Shown here piece by piece: positions 25,317-35,925 of a DNA stretch of 64,000 nt (its first letter is position 1; each line of letters begins with the position of its first letter). The notes beneath the pieces were generated by a model. That model saw only the letters and a list, made by a program, of their open reading frames with translations. It was not told where the DNA came from and made no database searches. This stretch comes from Streptococcus parasanguinis (GTDB taxonomy: Bacteria; Bacillota; Bacilli; Lactobacillales; Streptococcaceae), in NCBI RefSeq assembly GCF_901875555.1, contig NZ_CABFMD010000002.1, positions 1 to 64,000 of the forward strand, given 5' to 3'. A program made the position numbers and the translations under genes.

Positions 25317-26042
25317 ATGCAGTATTATTTTATTGGTGGCCTAGGTAGCAATTGCTACCATCTGGCGCCACTTATCGATGAGCTCGGCTTTCTGGTAACC
25401 TTTCTAGATCCCTACAGGGAAATGATTCAGACAGAAAAAGAGCTTCGTGCTTGGTTTCAAGGTCAGATTGGGCAAGCTGAAGAGATCTGTTTATTGGGGC
25501 ATTCTTTGGGGGGAGATTTGGCTCGTTGTCTGGCTGCAGCGTTCCCTCAGATAAAGGCTCTGATTCTCTTGGATGGGGGCTATCTGGATATGGAAAAGAT
25601 CCTGCCTTTGGAGGAAGAACTAGAGGGTACATCGTCCTTCATGCAGCAGCAAGTCTTTTCGACATTGGAAGAAGCCGTGTTAGCAGAATTCGGTGATGGA
25701 GCAGATCCTACGCCTATAGCGCGAAAAGCAGTAGAGGCTAGTTATCGCTGGAATCCAGCGAGTGAACAATATGAATTAAATCTGGATCTAGAAAAGGTCT
25801 TGGCCTTATTGCGTCTACGGCGTCAGATCAAGGCTGACCAGATTTCACTTTCGGACAAGCCCGTCCTCTTTATTGGCCCTCGATACCAAGAAGAACCTGA
25901 ATGGAGGAAAGCAGCTCTGAATCAACTTGATCCCAAGATCCAGCAAGTCTTGCTAGAAGGCTTGGGGCACGAACTGTATACAGAGGCGCCAGAAATTGTA
26001 GCTAGAGAAGTCAACAATTGGCTCCAAAATGTTCATAAATAG
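25317..26042 (+). CDS. Alpha/beta hydrolase
   Basis: A 241-residue cytoplasmic alpha/beta-fold hydrolase. Early oxyanion segment YFIGGLGSN, nucleophile elbow GHSLGG (Ser about 66), and catalytic His in GLGHELYTEAP near the C-terminus. Start at ATG 25317 with AGGACAG upstream; the frame is open further back, but that part overlaps the end of the previous gene. Substrate unknown. It closes the accessory stretch and is followed by a terminator. Confidence 0.8.
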   Translation: MQYYFIGGLGSNCYHLAPLIDELGFLVTFLDPYREMIQTEKELRAWFQGQIGQAEEICLLGHSLGGDLARCLAAAFPQIKALILLDGGYLDMEKILPLEEELEGTSSFMQQQVFSTLEEAVLAEFGDGADPTPIARKAVEASYRWNPASEQYELNLDLEKVLALLRLRRQIKADQISLSDKPVLFIGPRYQEEPEWRKAALNQLDPKIQQVLLEGLGHELYTEAPEIVAREVNNWLQNVHK

Positions 26043-26073
26043 AACCTGTTCCTCTTTTTGAAACAGGTTTTTA
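26043..26073 (+). terminator. Terminator after the hydrolase
   Basis: AACCTGTT and AACAGGTT stem, then TTTTTAT. Confidence 0.75.
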
Positions 26074-26115
26074 TCTTGTAATTTCCGAACGTTTTTTCCT
26101 ATAAAATCATTCCCA

Positions 26116-26144
26116 TTGCATTAGGTCCGTATCTTTGGTATAAT
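26116..26144 (+). promoter_or_regulatory. guaC promoter
   Basis: TTGCAT, 17 bases, TATAAT. The transcript would have a leader of about 75 bases. Confidence 0.75.
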
Positions 26145-26155
26145 CTATCAAGGAA

Positions 26156-26187
26156 ACGTCAAGAGACGTAGCGATGCGCTTGCGCAT
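26156..26187 (+). promoter_or_regulatory. Two small hairpins in the guaC leader
   Basis: ACGTC-AAGA-GACGT (26156-26169) and ATGCGC-TT-GCGCAT (26174-26187) follow each other in the 5' leader. No known riboswitch class is recognised; there is no terminator. Confidence 0.4.
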
Positions 26188-26224
26188 AGGTAGGTCAGTT
26201 TTTAGAAAAGAGATTTTTCAATCT

Positions 26225-27208
26225 ATGTTAAATGAATTTCCTATTTTCGACTATGAAGATATCCAGTTGATTCCCAACAAATGTATCATCAATAGCCGTT
26301 CTGAGGCGGATACGACCGTTCAGTTTGGCAATCATACCTTTAAACTTCCTGTTGTGCCGGCCAATATGCAGACTATTCTAGATGAGGATGTAGCAGAACA
26401 GTTGGCGCGTGGTGGATACTTCTACATCATGCACCGGTTTGACGAAGCAGGTCGGATTCCCTTTGTCAAACGAATGCACGATCAAGGCTTGATTGCTTCG
26501 ATTTCGGTCGGTGTTAAGGAATATGAGTATGACTTTGTGAGTCAATTAAAGGCAGATGCACCCGAGTACATCACCATTGATATCGCCCACGGCCATGCGG
26601 ATAGTGTGATTCGGATGATCCATCACATTAAGAAAGAATTGCCAGGTACCTTTGTCATTGCTGGAAATGTCGGCACCCCTGAAGCTGTCCGTGAATTAGA
26701 AAATGCGGGAGCTGATGCGACCAAGGTCGGGATCGGTCCTGGTAAGGTTTGTATCACAAAGGTTAAGACTGGATTTGGTACAGGTGGTTGGCAATTAGCA
26801 GCTCTACGCTGGTGCTCAAAAGCGGCGCGCAAGCCGATCATTGCGGACGGTGGAATTCGGACCAATGGTGATATTGCCAAATCCATTCGTTTTGGGGCTT
26901 CTATGGTCATGATCGGTTCGCTTTTTGCAGGCCATATTGAAAGTCCTGGTAAAACGGTAGAGATCGACGGTGAGTCTTTCAAAGAGTACTATGGATCCGC
27001 TTCAGAGTACCAAAAAGGTGCTTATAAGAATGTCGAGGGTAAGAAAATTTTATTACCTGCTAAGGGGCATCTCCAAGATACCTTGACAGAAATGGAGCAA
27101 GATTTGCAAAGTTCGATCTCGTATGCAGGAGGCCGGAAATTAGCGGATCTGAAGCACGTCGACTATGTGATCGTGAAGAATTCTATCTGGAATGGCGATG
27201 CACACTAA
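26225..27208 (+). CDS. guaC: GMP reductase
   Basis: A 327-residue enzyme converting GMP to IMP with NADPH, balancing purine pools. Seen: [18 protein letters not shown] start, GPGKVCITK with catalytic Cys176, the [11 protein letters not shown] segment and [15 protein letters not shown]. Start ATG 26225 gives the standard length; upstream in-frame codons belong to the leader. Followed by a purine riboswitch and xpt-pbuX, forming a purine salvage block. Confidence 0.95.
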   Translation: MLNEFPIFDYEDIQLIPNKCIINSRSEADTTVQFGNHTFKLPVVPANMQTILDEDVAEQLARGGYFYIMHRFDEAGRIPFVKRMHDQGLIASISVGVKEYEYDFVSQLKADAPEYITIDIAHGHADSVIRMIHHIKKELPGTFVIAGNVGTPEAVRELENAGADATKVGIGPGKVCITKVKTGFGTGGWQLAALRWCSKAARKPIIADGGIRTNGDIAKSIRFGASMVMIGSLFAGHIESPGKTVEIDGESFKEYYGSASEYQKGAYKNVEGKKILLPAKGHLQDTLTEMEQDLQSSISYAGGRKLADLKHVDYVIVKNSIWNGDAH

Positions 27209-27215
27209 TTCAGTT

Positions 27216-27338
27216 ACTTATTTATTTCACGAATGGGCGTGATGTTTCTACAAGGTGCCGGAACACCTAACAATAAGTAAGTCGGGATTATTTCTCTTCC
27301 TAGAGAGATTTCAAGGCTTGCTTAGCAGGCCTTTTTGT
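27216..27338 (+). promoter_or_regulatory. Purine (guanine-type) riboswitch with terminator, upstream of xpt-pbuX
   Basis: P1 is ACTTATT (27216-27222) with AATAAGT (27272-27278). P2 is CACG/CGTG around loop AATGGG. J2/3 contains the conserved TTTCTAC. P3 is AGGTG/CACCT around CCGGAA. The ligand-pairing base in J3/1 is C, predicting guanine rather than adenine. Downstream, AAGGC-T-TGC / GCA-G-GCCTT followed by TTTTT (27313-27337) is the expression-platform terminator. Binding of guanine or hypoxanthine should stop transcription of xpt-pbuX. Confidence 0.85.
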
Positions 27339-27380
27339 GTTTTGTGAATGAGTAGAGGAGTGTTTAAAGTAGGAGGAAGT

Positions 27381-27962
27381 ATGAAATTACTGGAAGAACG
27401 CATCTTAAAAGATGGCAATGTTTTAGGGGAAAATATCCTCAAGGTGGATTCCTTTTTGACCCACCAAGTGGATTTCAAATTGATGAAGGAAATTGGTCAT
27501 ACCTTTGCGGATCATTTCAAAGACGCTGGTATCACCAAAGTTGTGACCATTGAAGCATCTGGGATTGCGCCTGCTCTTTATGTAGCAGAAGCGCTGGATG
27601 TTCCCATGATCTTTGCTAAGAAAGCGAAAAATATCACCATGAATGAGGGCATCTTGACGGCTGAGGTTTATTCCTTTACCAAGCAAGTCACCAGCACCGT
27701 TTCGATTGCGGGTAAATTCTTGGATCCAGCAGATAAGGTCTTGATCATTGATGATTTCCTTGCGAATGGCCAGGCGGCTAAAGGCTTGATCCAAATCATC
27801 GAACAAGCGGGTGCTAAAGTGGAAGCCATTGGAATTGTGATTGAGAAATCCTTCCAAGATGGTCGAGGATTGTTAGAAGACTTGGGATATCCTGTGGTAT
27901 CTCTTGCGCGTTTGGATCGTTTTGAAAACGGTCAGGTTGTATTTAAGGAGGCAGACATCTAA
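27381..27962 (+). CDS. xpt: Xanthine phosphoribosyltransferase
   Basis: A 193-residue PRTase converting xanthine to XMP. PRPP-binding motif [13 protein letters not shown] near residue 115 and [19 protein letters not shown] near 55 are intact. ATG 27381 with AGGAGG upstream; the frame extends back into the riboswitch terminator region, which is not translated. Couples with pbuX by a one-base overlap, the standard xpt-pbuX operon. Confidence 0.95.
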   Translation: MKLLEERILKDGNVLGENILKVDSFLTHQVDFKLMKEIGHTFADHFKDAGITKVVTIEASGIAPALYVAEALDVPMIFAKKAKNITMNEGILTAEVYSFTKQVTSTVSIAGKFLDPADKVLIIDDFLANGQAAKGLIQIIEQAGAKVEAIGIVIEKSFQDGRGLLEDLGYPVVSLARLDRFENGQVVFKEADI

Positions 27963-29221
27963 TGCAAAAGCAAGAAAGCCATTCGCAAGCGGCTATTTTA
28001 GGCTTGCAACATTTATTAGCCATGTATTCGGGATCTATTCTGGTGCCGATCATGATCGCGGGAGCCTTGGGCTATAACGCTCATCAGCTAACTTACCTCA
28101 TTTCTACAGATATCTTCATGTGTGGGGTAGCGACTTTCCTTCAAGTCCAGCTCAATAAGTACTTTGGGATCGGTCTTCCGGTTGTCCTTGGGGTTGCCTT
28201 CCAGTCCGTGGCACCTCTCAGTATGATCGGAGCTAGCCATGGTAGTGGTGCCATGTTTGGTGCCTTGATTGTTTCAGGGCTTTATGTCATCCTTGTCTCT
28301 GGTTTCTTTTCAAAGATTGCCAACCTCTTCCCATCGATCGTGACGGGGTCGGTCATTACGACCATTGGTTTGACCTTGATTCCTGTAGCGATTGGAAACA
28401 TGGGAAATAATGCAGCCAAACCAACCGTTCAAAGCTTGATCTTGGCCTTGATTACGATTCTCATTATCTTGGTTGTCAATATCTATACGACAGGCTTTAT
28501 CAAATCCATCTCTATTTTGATAGGGTTAATCGTAGGGACAGCTATTGCGGCCTCTATGGGCTTGGTGGATTTCACACCGGTATCGCAAGCACCAGTGGTT
28601 CACGTTCCAACACCATTCTTCTTTGGAGCTCCTAAGTTTGAAATCACTTCAATCTTAATGATGTGTATCATCGCTACAGTTTCTATGGTGGAATCAACAG
28701 GGGTTTATCTTGCCCTTTCAGATATTACCAAAGATCCGATTGATAGCACGCGCCTCCGTAATGGCTATCGTGCTGAAGGGTTGGCCGTTCTTCTCGGTGG
28801 TATCTTCAATACCTTCCCTTACACTGGATTCTCACAAAACGTTGGTTTAGTGAAATTGTCTGGTATCAAGACCCGTCTTCCAATCTACTACGCAGCCGGT
28901 TTCCTCGTTCTTCTTGGTCTCCTTCCTAAGTTTGGAGCTTTGGCGCAAATCATCCCAAGCCCAGTTCTTGGTGGAGCGATGCTGGTCATGTTTGGTTTTG
29001 TATCTATTCAGGGGATGCAGATCCTTGCGCGTGTTGATTTTGAGCACAATGAGCACAATTTCCTCATCGCAGCTGTATCGATTGCTGCTGGGGTTGGCTT
29101 GAACAACAGCACGCTCTTTAACGGCCTTCCAACTGGATTCCAAATGTTCTTTGCAAACGGAATCGTGGTCGCAAGTGTCTTGGCGATTATTCTCAATGCA
29201 ATTTTGAATCGCAATAAATAA
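27962..29221 (+). CDS. pbuX: Xanthine permease (nucleobase:cation symporter-2)
   Basis: A 419-residue NCS2 transporter with twelve or more hydrophobic helices. LQHLLAMYSGSILVPIMIAGALG at the start and the family loop NTFPYTGFSQNVGLV around residue 280 are diagnostic. Imports xanthine for Xpt. Its ATG overlaps the xpt stop, so the two are translated together under the riboswitch. Confidence 0.94.
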   Translation: MQKQESHSQAAILGLQHLLAMYSGSILVPIMIAGALGYNAHQLTYLISTDIFMCGVATFLQVQLNKYFGIGLPVVLGVAFQSVAPLSMIGASHGSGAMFGALIVSGLYVILVSGFFSKIANLFPSIVTGSVITTIGLTLIPVAIGNMGNNAAKPTVQSLILALITILIILVVNIYTTGFIKSISILIGLIVGTAIAASMGLVDFTPVSQAPVVHVPTPFFFGAPKFEITSILMMCIIATVSMVESTGVYLALSDITKDPIDSTRLRNGYRAEGLAVLLGGIFNTFPYTGFSQNVGLVKLSGIKTRLPIYYAAGFLVLLGLLPKFGALAQIIPSPVLGGAMLVMFGFVSIQGMQILARVDFEHNEHNFLIAAVSIAAGVGLNNSTLFNGLPTGFQMFFANGIVVASVLAIILNAILNRNK

Positions 29222-29234
29222 TTATTTCAAATTT

Positions 29235-29263
29235 ACCGAAGTTCCTTGGATCTTCGGTTTTTT
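29235..29263 (+). terminator. Terminator of xpt-pbuX
   Basis: ACCGAAG and CTTCGGT around a 10-base loop, then TTTTTT. Its T-tract touches the next gene's -35 box. Confidence 0.8.
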
Positions 29264-29290
29264 GACTTTTAAGGAAACATATAGTAGAGT
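29262..29290 (+). promoter_or_regulatory. Promoter of the second MATE gene
   Basis: TTGACT, 17 bases, TAGAGT. It begins in the T-tract of the preceding terminator. Confidence 0.55.
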
Positions 29291-29333
29291 GGAAGAGGAG
29301 AAAATTTTTTTTGATGAGAAGAGAGTTAGAATC

Positions 29334-30671
29334 ATGTATTTAACCTATCACTTTAAAGAACGCCTGCGCTTGTTTATAAGCTTATTTTTACCGATTTTGA
29401 TTTACCAATTGGCCAATTATTCTGCTAGTTTTGTTGATACAGCCATGACAGGTCAGTACCGGACCCTTGATTTGGCTGGGGTTTCTACAGCTACCAGTCT
29501 GTGGAATCCATTTTTTACTTTCCTGACCGGGATTGTCTCTGCTCTGACACCGATTGTTGGGCATCACTTAGGCAAGGGAAATAAAGAACGGATTGCTGGC
29601 GATTTTTACCAATTCCTCTATATGTCATTTGCGATGGCCATTCTCTTAATAGGCTTTGTCTGGGGGATTGCGCCAATGATTCTCAAGCAGATCGGCTTAG
29701 AAAATGTTGTTGCTCAAATAGCCATTCGCTACTTATATTTCCTTTCTCTAGGAATCTTACCCTTGTTGCTCTTTAGTATCGTGCGGACCTTCCTTGATAC
29801 CTTGGGCATGACACGACTATCCATGTACTTGATGCTCTTGCTTTTGCCTCTCAATGCCTGTTTTAACTACATCCTGATCTATGGGGCATTTGGTTTTCCT
29901 GAGATGGGAGGAGCGGGAGCAGGTCTTGGAACCTCTCTGGCCTACTGGGTCTTACTGGCTATTGCAGTTTTGATCTTGTGCAAGCACCCTAAGGTAGCAC
30001 CTTTCCAATTGTGGAAGTCGCAACCTTATGATTTTAAAGGGATGAAAGAAGTATTGCGCCTTGGGCTTCCAATCGGTGGAATTGTTTTTGCAGAAGTCAT
30101 CATCTTCTCGCTGGTTGGCCTGTTAATGGCAAAATTCCCATCACTCACTATTGCTAGTCACCAATCGGCCATGAATTTTTCTACCCTGATGTATGCCTTT
30201 CCGATGAGTATCTCAAGCACCATGGCCATTATCGTGTCTTACGAACTGGGAGCTGGAAGACCAGAAGTTGTCAAACAATATTGCAGATTGGGCCGCCTGA
30301 CAGCCTTTGGCTTTGCCATTGTCACTCTTGTCTTTCTTTATACCTTCCGTTTCCAACTGGCAGGTCTATACGGCAAGGATCCAGTCTTTGTGCAACAAAC
30401 TGCAATTTTCATGACCTATAGTCTCTTTTTCCAAGTAGCTGATACCTTTGCAGCACCCCTTCAAGGGATTTTGCGGGGTTATAAGGATACAACCGTTCCA
30501 TTCTTATTAGGAGTTTTTAGCTATTGGTGTATTTCTATTCCTTTAGGGATTTTCCTTGATCATGTGACCAACCTTGGTCCCTATGCCTATTGGATTGGTC
30601 TTATTTCTAGCCTTGTCGTGAGTGGTATTTGTTACCAGATGCGACTATGGCAGATTCAAAAAAAATACTAG
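29334..30671 (+). CDS. MATE-family efflux transporter
   Basis: A 445-residue twelve-helix MATE exporter with conserved LFLPILIYQLANYSASFVDTAMTGQY at the start and a matching second half (KEVLRLGLPIGGIVFAEVIIFS). The related pneumococcal gene next to xpt-pbuX or elsewhere is annotated as a multidrug MATE; substrate unknown here. I chose ATG 29334 because the frame's earlier TTG lies in the -35 box. Confidence 0.88.
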   Translation: MYLTYHFKERLRLFISLFLPILIYQLANYSASFVDTAMTGQYRTLDLAGVSTATSLWNPFFTFLTGIVSALTPIVGHHLGKGNKERIAGDFYQFLYMSFAMAILLIGFVWGIAPMILKQIGLENVVAQIAIRYLYFLSLGILPLLLFSIVRTFLDTLGMTRLSMYLMLLLLPLNACFNYILIYGAFGFPEMGGAGAGLGTSLAYWVLLAIAVLILCKHPKVAPFQLWKSQPYDFKGMKEVLRLGLPIGGIVFAEVIIFSLVGLLMAKFPSLTIASHQSAMNFSTLMYAFPMSISSTMAIIVSYELGAGRPEVVKQYCRLGRLTAFGFAIVTLVFLYTFRFQLAGLYGKDPVFVQQTAIFMTYSLFFQVADTFAAPLQGILRGYKDTTVPFLLGVFSYWCISIPLGIFLDHVTNLGPYAYWIGLISSLVVSGICYQMRLWQIQKKY

Positions 30672-30681
30672 GTATCCTAAA

Positions 30682-30714
30682 AAAATCTACCAGAAAGTCA
30701 ATCTGGTAGATTTT
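30682..30714. terminator. Bidirectional terminator
   Basis: AAAATCTACCAGA and TCTGGTAGATTTT, a 13-bp perfect stem with a 7-base loop, between convergent genes. Confidence 0.9.
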
Positions 30715-30716
30715 GT

Positions 30717-30899
30717 TTATTTAGTGCGCATTTCACCTTGAGGGAAGTAAGTTCCTTCAGGCATATCATTAATGATAACGTGAACAGCTGACTGAGGAGC
30801 GCCAGTATTGCGGACAACAGCCTCCGTTACTTCTTTAGCGAGGGCTTTCTTTTGTTCCAAAGTGCGTCCTTCAAATAGATCAATTCGTACAAATGGCAT
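30717..30899 (-). CDS. 4-oxalocrotonate tautomerase family enzyme
   Basis: A 60-residue protein with the family's exact size. Pro2 becomes the catalytic N-terminal proline after Met removal (MPFVRIDLFEGRTLEQK), and Arg38-equivalent positions lie in the VHVIINDMP segment. Annotated in streptococci as DmpI/XylH-like; natural substrate unknown. GGAGG lies before the ATG. It is divergent from tdk. Confidence 0.9.
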   Translation of the reverse strand: MPFVRIDLFEGRTLEQKKALAKEVTEAVVRNTGAPQSAVHVIINDMPEGTYFPQGEMRTK

Positions 30900-31013
30900 G
30901 GGGCCACCTCCTAAATTTTTTATAGGACTATTTTATCACATTTTGGGATACAAAGGTTAGCAAAATTATGGTAAAATGATAATGGAACACATTTTAGAGA
31001 GAACAGAAGGAAA

Positions 31014-31598
31014 ATGGCACAATTATATTATAAATATGGGACCATGAACTCTGGGAAAACCATTGAGATTTTGAAGGTGGCCCATAATTATGAAGAGCAA
31101 GGTAAGAGCGTCGTCATCATGACCTCGGCAATCGATACCAGAGATGGAGTAGGAGTGGTTTCTAGCCGGATTGGTATGAAACGGGAAGCCGTTGCGATCG
31201 AAGACGAAACCGATATCTTTGGTTTTATTCAGAACCAAGCAATCAAACCTTACTGTGTCTTAATCGATGAAGCTCAGTTTTTGAAACGACACCATGTTTA
31301 TGACTTGGCTAGAGTTGTGGATGAACTGGATGTGCCTGTGATGGCTTTTGGCCTTAAAAATGATTTTCGAAATGAACTCTTTGAGGGGTCTAAACACCTC
31401 CTCTTGTTGGCAGACAAGATTGAGGAGATTAAGACCATCTGCCAATACTGTTCCCGCAAGGCGACCATGGTCTTGCGCACCCAAGCGGGTAAACCTGTCT
31501 ACGATGGAGAACAAATCCAGATCGGTGGACATGAGACCTATATCTCGGTTTGCCGCAAGCATTATTTTAATCCGGACATACCATCCGAAAGCGTCTAG
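31014..31598 (+). CDS. tdk: Thymidine kinase
   Basis: A 194-residue type II thymidine kinase. P-loop GTMNSGKT (9-16), DEAQF (catalytic Glu/Asp region around 85), and the zinc-binding lasso with CQYC and CRKH near the C-terminus. First gene of a long run including prfA, prmC and glyA; an extended -10 (TGGTAAAAT) lies at 30969-30977. Confidence 0.95.
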   Translation: MAQLYYKYGTMNSGKTIEILKVAHNYEEQGKSVVIMTSAIDTRDGVGVVSSRIGMKREAVAIEDETDIFGFIQNQAIKPYCVLIDEAQFLKRHHVYDLARVVDELDVPVMAFGLKNDFRNELFEGSKHLLLLADKIEEIKTICQYCSRKATMVLRTQAGKPVYDGEQIQIGGHETYISVCRKHYFNPDIPSESV

Positions 31599-31619
31599 AA
31601 CGTTTTAGAGAGGATAAAA

Positions 31620-32099
31620 ATGTCTATTTGTTTAAAATATATTACAATAGAGAATTATTTTGACGTTTTAAATCTAGAAGTTCATCCAAACCAAAGGAAT
31701 TTTATTGCATCCAATTCCATTAGTTTAGCTGAAGCCTATGTTTATGATAAAAATGGTGATTTTATAGTTCCCTTAGCAGTTTATGATAAGGAAGCATTAA
31801 TTGGTTTTGTTATGATTGCCTATGACCAGAAAATTGGGATCAGCAAGGGAAATTACTTGTTATTTCGTTTTATGATCGATCAACGATTTCAAGGTTTAGG
31901 CTATTTTAAACCGATTATGGATGCAGTCATTGACTTTGTTTCTACAGAGCCAGCTGGAAAAGCAACAAGTCTTTGGTTATCTTATGAACCAGAAAATAAA
32001 CATGCAAGATCTTGCTATCTCCATTATGGATTTAAAGAAACTGGCCAAGTAATAGAAGACGAAATTGTAGCAATCTATGATCTAACAACCAAGAATTAA
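31620..32099 (+). CDS. GNAT-family N-acetyltransferase
   Basis: A 159-residue acetyltransferase-fold protein. The acetyl-CoA loop is RFQGLGYFKPIMDAV around residue 98, and the C-terminal ENKHARSCYLHYGFKETG is typical of the fold. Substrate unknown. It sits between tdk and prfA, 21 bases after tdk and 9 before prfA, and appears co-transcribed. GC content is lower than its neighbours, so it may be an insertion into the conserved operon. Confidence 0.8.
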   Translation: MSICLKYITIENYFDVLNLEVHPNQRNFIASNSISLAEAYVYDKNGDFIVPLAVYDKEALIGFVMIAYDQKIGISKGNYLLFRFMIDQRFQGLGYFKPIMDAVIDFVSTEPAGKATSLWLSYEPENKHARSCYLHYGFKETGQVIEDEIVAIYDLTTKN

Positions 32100-32108
32100 G
32101 GAGCAAAT

Positions 32109-33187
<1,079 letters not shown>

Positions 33188-33188
<1 letters not shown>

Positions 33189-34024
33189 TGTTGTTGGGAT
33201 CATTATTAGCCCAGTATGAAGACGCATTAATAGCCGTTGGAGAGGAAGCAGAAAGCCTCTCCTTCGCGTATCGAGATTTAAAAAACTGGACCTTTACAGA
33301 CTTTGTCCTTGCCTTGCAAAAAGAAGTGGAAGTAGAGGATCAGGCCTTGCTTCTATCCATCTTTGAGCAGTTGAAACATCACATCCCTGCCCAATATATT
33401 ATTGGGAGCGCAGAATTTTGTGGCCATGTTTTTACAGTTGATGAGCGCGTGCTGATTCCACGCCCAGAGACTGAGGAGTTGGTCGCTCTCATACTTGAGG
33501 AAAACGATGGGGAAGCCTTACGAGTTCTGGATATTGGAACGGGAAGTGGTGCCATTGCGATTAGCATAGCCCTTGCTAGACCTAACTGGCAGATTCAAGC
33601 TAGTGATGTGTCAGAGGAGGCCTTAGCCCTGGCTCAAGAAAATGCCCAGCAGTTAGAAGCAGTCGTTTCCTTTAAGTCTTCAGATGTACTAGATAATCTA
33701 GAAGGTCCCTATGACCTGATTGTGTCCAACCCTCCCTATATCTCGCGGGACGATGTAGAAGAAGTTGGAGCTAACGTTTTAGCCTCTGAACCCCACTTAG
33801 CTCTCTTCGCAGACCGTGATGGATATGCTATCTACGAAAAGATTGCCCGGCAAGCACCAAGTGTTTTAACACCAGAAGGAAAGATCTATCTAGAAATTGG
33901 CTATAAGCAAGGAAGCAAGGTAAAAGAGCTTTTTCAAGAGGCATTTCCCAACAAACAAGTTCGAGTTTTGAAAGACCAATTTGGACAAGATAGAATGGTA
34001 GTAGTAGACAATGGATTACATTGA
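33188..34024 (+). CDS. prmC: Release factor glutamine methyltransferase
   Basis: A 278-residue AdoMet-dependent methyltransferase modifying the GGQ glutamine of release factors. N-P-P-Y at 181-184 binds the glutamine amide. AdoMet loop VLDIGTGSGAIAISIA around residue 115. Overlaps prfA by one base and the next gene by 14, showing tight coupling. Confidence 0.95.
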
Positions 34025-34625
34025 TAAAGAATTAGAAGCAGGACGTGCGGTTATTCTGCCAACTGAAACAGTCTATGGTATTTTCGCTAAAGCTTTGGAT
34101 CAAGTGGCAGTTGATTATATTTACGAATTAAAACGTAGACCTAGAGAGAAAGCCCTGAATTTGAATGTGGCAGATGAAAAAGATATTCGAATTTATTCGA
34201 AAAATCAACCTAGCTATCTAACAAAACTGATTGAATCATTTTTACCTGGGCCTTTAACTATTATTCTTCAAGCAAATGAAAAGGTGCCTGACTGGATTCA
34301 TTCAGGAATGTCTACGGTTGGCTTTCGGATGCCAGCCCATCCAAAGACATTGGAATTAATTCGTAAATATGGTCCTTTAGTTGGTCCTTCTGCAAATCTA
34401 TCTGGACATGCTAGCGGAACAAAGTATGAAGCTATTGTAAAAGAATTTGATCAGGTAATTCCTGGCTTTGAGGATGATGACTTCTTGACAGGTCAAGATT
34501 CAACTATTTTGGATATCTCTGGTTCCAAAGCGAGGATTTTGCGCCAAGGTTCGATTACAAAAGCTGACTTGCTTGCACAAGTGCCCGAACTTTCTTTTGA
34601 GGAAGATGACCTTCCTCTGTCATAA
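34011..34625 (+). CDS. L-threonylcarbamoyladenylate synthase (TsaC/Sua5/YrdC family)
   Basis: A 204-residue YrdC-fold enzyme making threonylcarbamoyl-AMP for t6A37 in tRNA. Seen: [16 protein letters not shown] at the N-terminus, [12 protein letters not shown] (RNA/ATP-binding KxR), LPGPLTIIL and GPSANLSG. It is the short form without the Sua5 C-terminal domain. Overlaps prmC. Confidence 0.93.
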   Translation: MDYIDKELEAGRAVILPTETVYGIFAKALDQVAVDYIYELKRRPREKALNLNVADEKDIRIYSKNQPSYLTKLIESFLPGPLTIILQANEKVPDWIHSGMSTVGFRMPAHPKTLELIRKYGPLVGPSANLSGHASGTKYEAIVKEFDQVIPGFEDDDFLTGQDSTILDISGSKARILRQGSITKADLLAQVPELSFEEDDLPLS

Positions 34626-34660
34626 TGTATATAAAAAATTATTTAATAAGGAGTAGACCT

Positions 34661-35917
34661 ATGATTTTTGATAAAGAAGATTACAAAGCCTATGATGCAG
34701 ACCTATGGAATGCGATCGCTAAAGAAGAGGAACGCCAACAAAACAATATCGAGTTGATTGCTTCTGAAAATGTCGTCTCTAAGGCGGTTATGGCAGCGCA
34801 AGGGTCTATTCTAACCAATAAATATGCAGAAGGTTATCCAGGTCGCCGTTACTACGGTGGGACTGATGTTGTAGACATCGTCGAAAGTCTGGCAATTGAA
34901 CGCGCTAAGGAAATCTTTGGTGCTAAGTTTGCTAACGTTCAACCCCATTCAGGTAGTCAGGCCAACTGTGCTGCCTATATGGCCTTGATTGAGCCTGGAG
35001 ACACTGTTATGGGAATGGATCTGGCTGCAGGTGGGCATTTGACGCACGGAGCTTCTGTAAGCTTCTCAGGACAAACTTATAACTTTGTATCTTACAGCGT
35101 AGATCCAGAAACAGAACTCTTGGATTTTGATGCTATCTTAAAACAAGCCCAAGAAGTCAAACCAAAACTCATTGTTGCTGGTGCCTCAGCCTACTCTCAC
35201 ATTATTGATTTCTCAAAATTCCGTGAAATTGCAGATGCAGTAGGAGCTAAGCTCATGGTTGATATGGCCCATATTGCTGGTCTAGTGGCAGCAGGTCTTC
35301 ACCCAAGTCCAGTTCCTTATGCCCATATCACGACAACAACCACTCACAAGACCCTTCGTGGTCCTCGTGGTGGCTTGATCTTGACTAATGACGAGGAGTT
35401 AGCTAAGAAAATTAACTCTGCCATCTTCCCTGGTATTCAAGGAGGACCTTTGGAGCATGTCGTTGCAGCTAAAGCCGTTGCTTTCAAAGAAGCGTTGGAT
35501 CCTGCCTTTAAAGAGTATGCCACTAACGTGATTAAGAACAGTCAGGCTATGGCTGATGTCTTCTTGCAAGATCCTGATTTCCGTGTCATTTCAGGCGGAA
35601 CTGAGAACCACCTTTTCCTTGTCGATGTGACTAAAGTCGTTGAAAATGGGAAAGTGGCGCAAAACTTACTGGACGAGGTCAACATTACCCTCAACAAGAA
35701 CTCTATTCCTTATGAAACCTTGTCTCCATTTAAGACCAGTGGGATTCGGATTGGTGCAGCAGCCATCACTGCTCGCGGTTTTGGTGAAAAAGAAAGTCGC
35801 ACCGTTGCTGAACTCATGATCAAAGCGCTGAAGAATGCAGATAAAGAAGCAGTCTTAGAAGAGGTGCGTGCTCAAGTCAAAGCCTTGACAGATGCTTTCC
35901 CACTTTACGAGGACTAA
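34661..35917 (+). CDS. glyA: Serine hydroxymethyltransferase
   Basis: A 418-residue PLP enzyme interconverting serine and glycine with tetrahydrofolate. PLP lysine is Lys230 in [17 protein letters not shown] 34661 follows TAAGGAG; earlier in-frame codons overlap the upstream stop and give an abnormal N-terminus. Works in the same one-carbon network as fhs. Confidence 0.96.
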   Translation: MIFDKEDYKAYDADLWNAIAKEEERQQNNIELIASENVVSKAVMAAQGSILTNKYAEGYPGRRYYGGTDVVDIVESLAIERAKEIFGAKFANVQPHSGSQANCAAYMALIEPGDTVMGMDLAAGGHLTHGASVSFSGQTYNFVSYSVDPETELLDFDAILKQAQEVKPKLIVAGASAYSHIIDFSKFREIADAVGAKLMVDMAHIAGLVAAGLHPSPVPYAHITTTTTHKTLRGPRGGLILTNDEELAKKINSAIFPGIQGGPLEHVVAAKAVAFKEALDPAFKEYATNVIKNSQAMADVFLQDPDFRVISGGTENHLFLVDVTKVVENGKVAQNLLDEVNITLNKNSIPYETLSPFKTSGIRIGAAAITARGFGEKESRTVAELMIKALKNADKEAVLEEVRAQVKALTDAFPLYED

Positions 35918-35925
35918 ATCATCTT

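Noticed and set aside
26145..26224. Possible second purine riboswitch in front of guaC
   Set aside because: No TTTCTAC, no P1 and no terminator; only two small hairpins.
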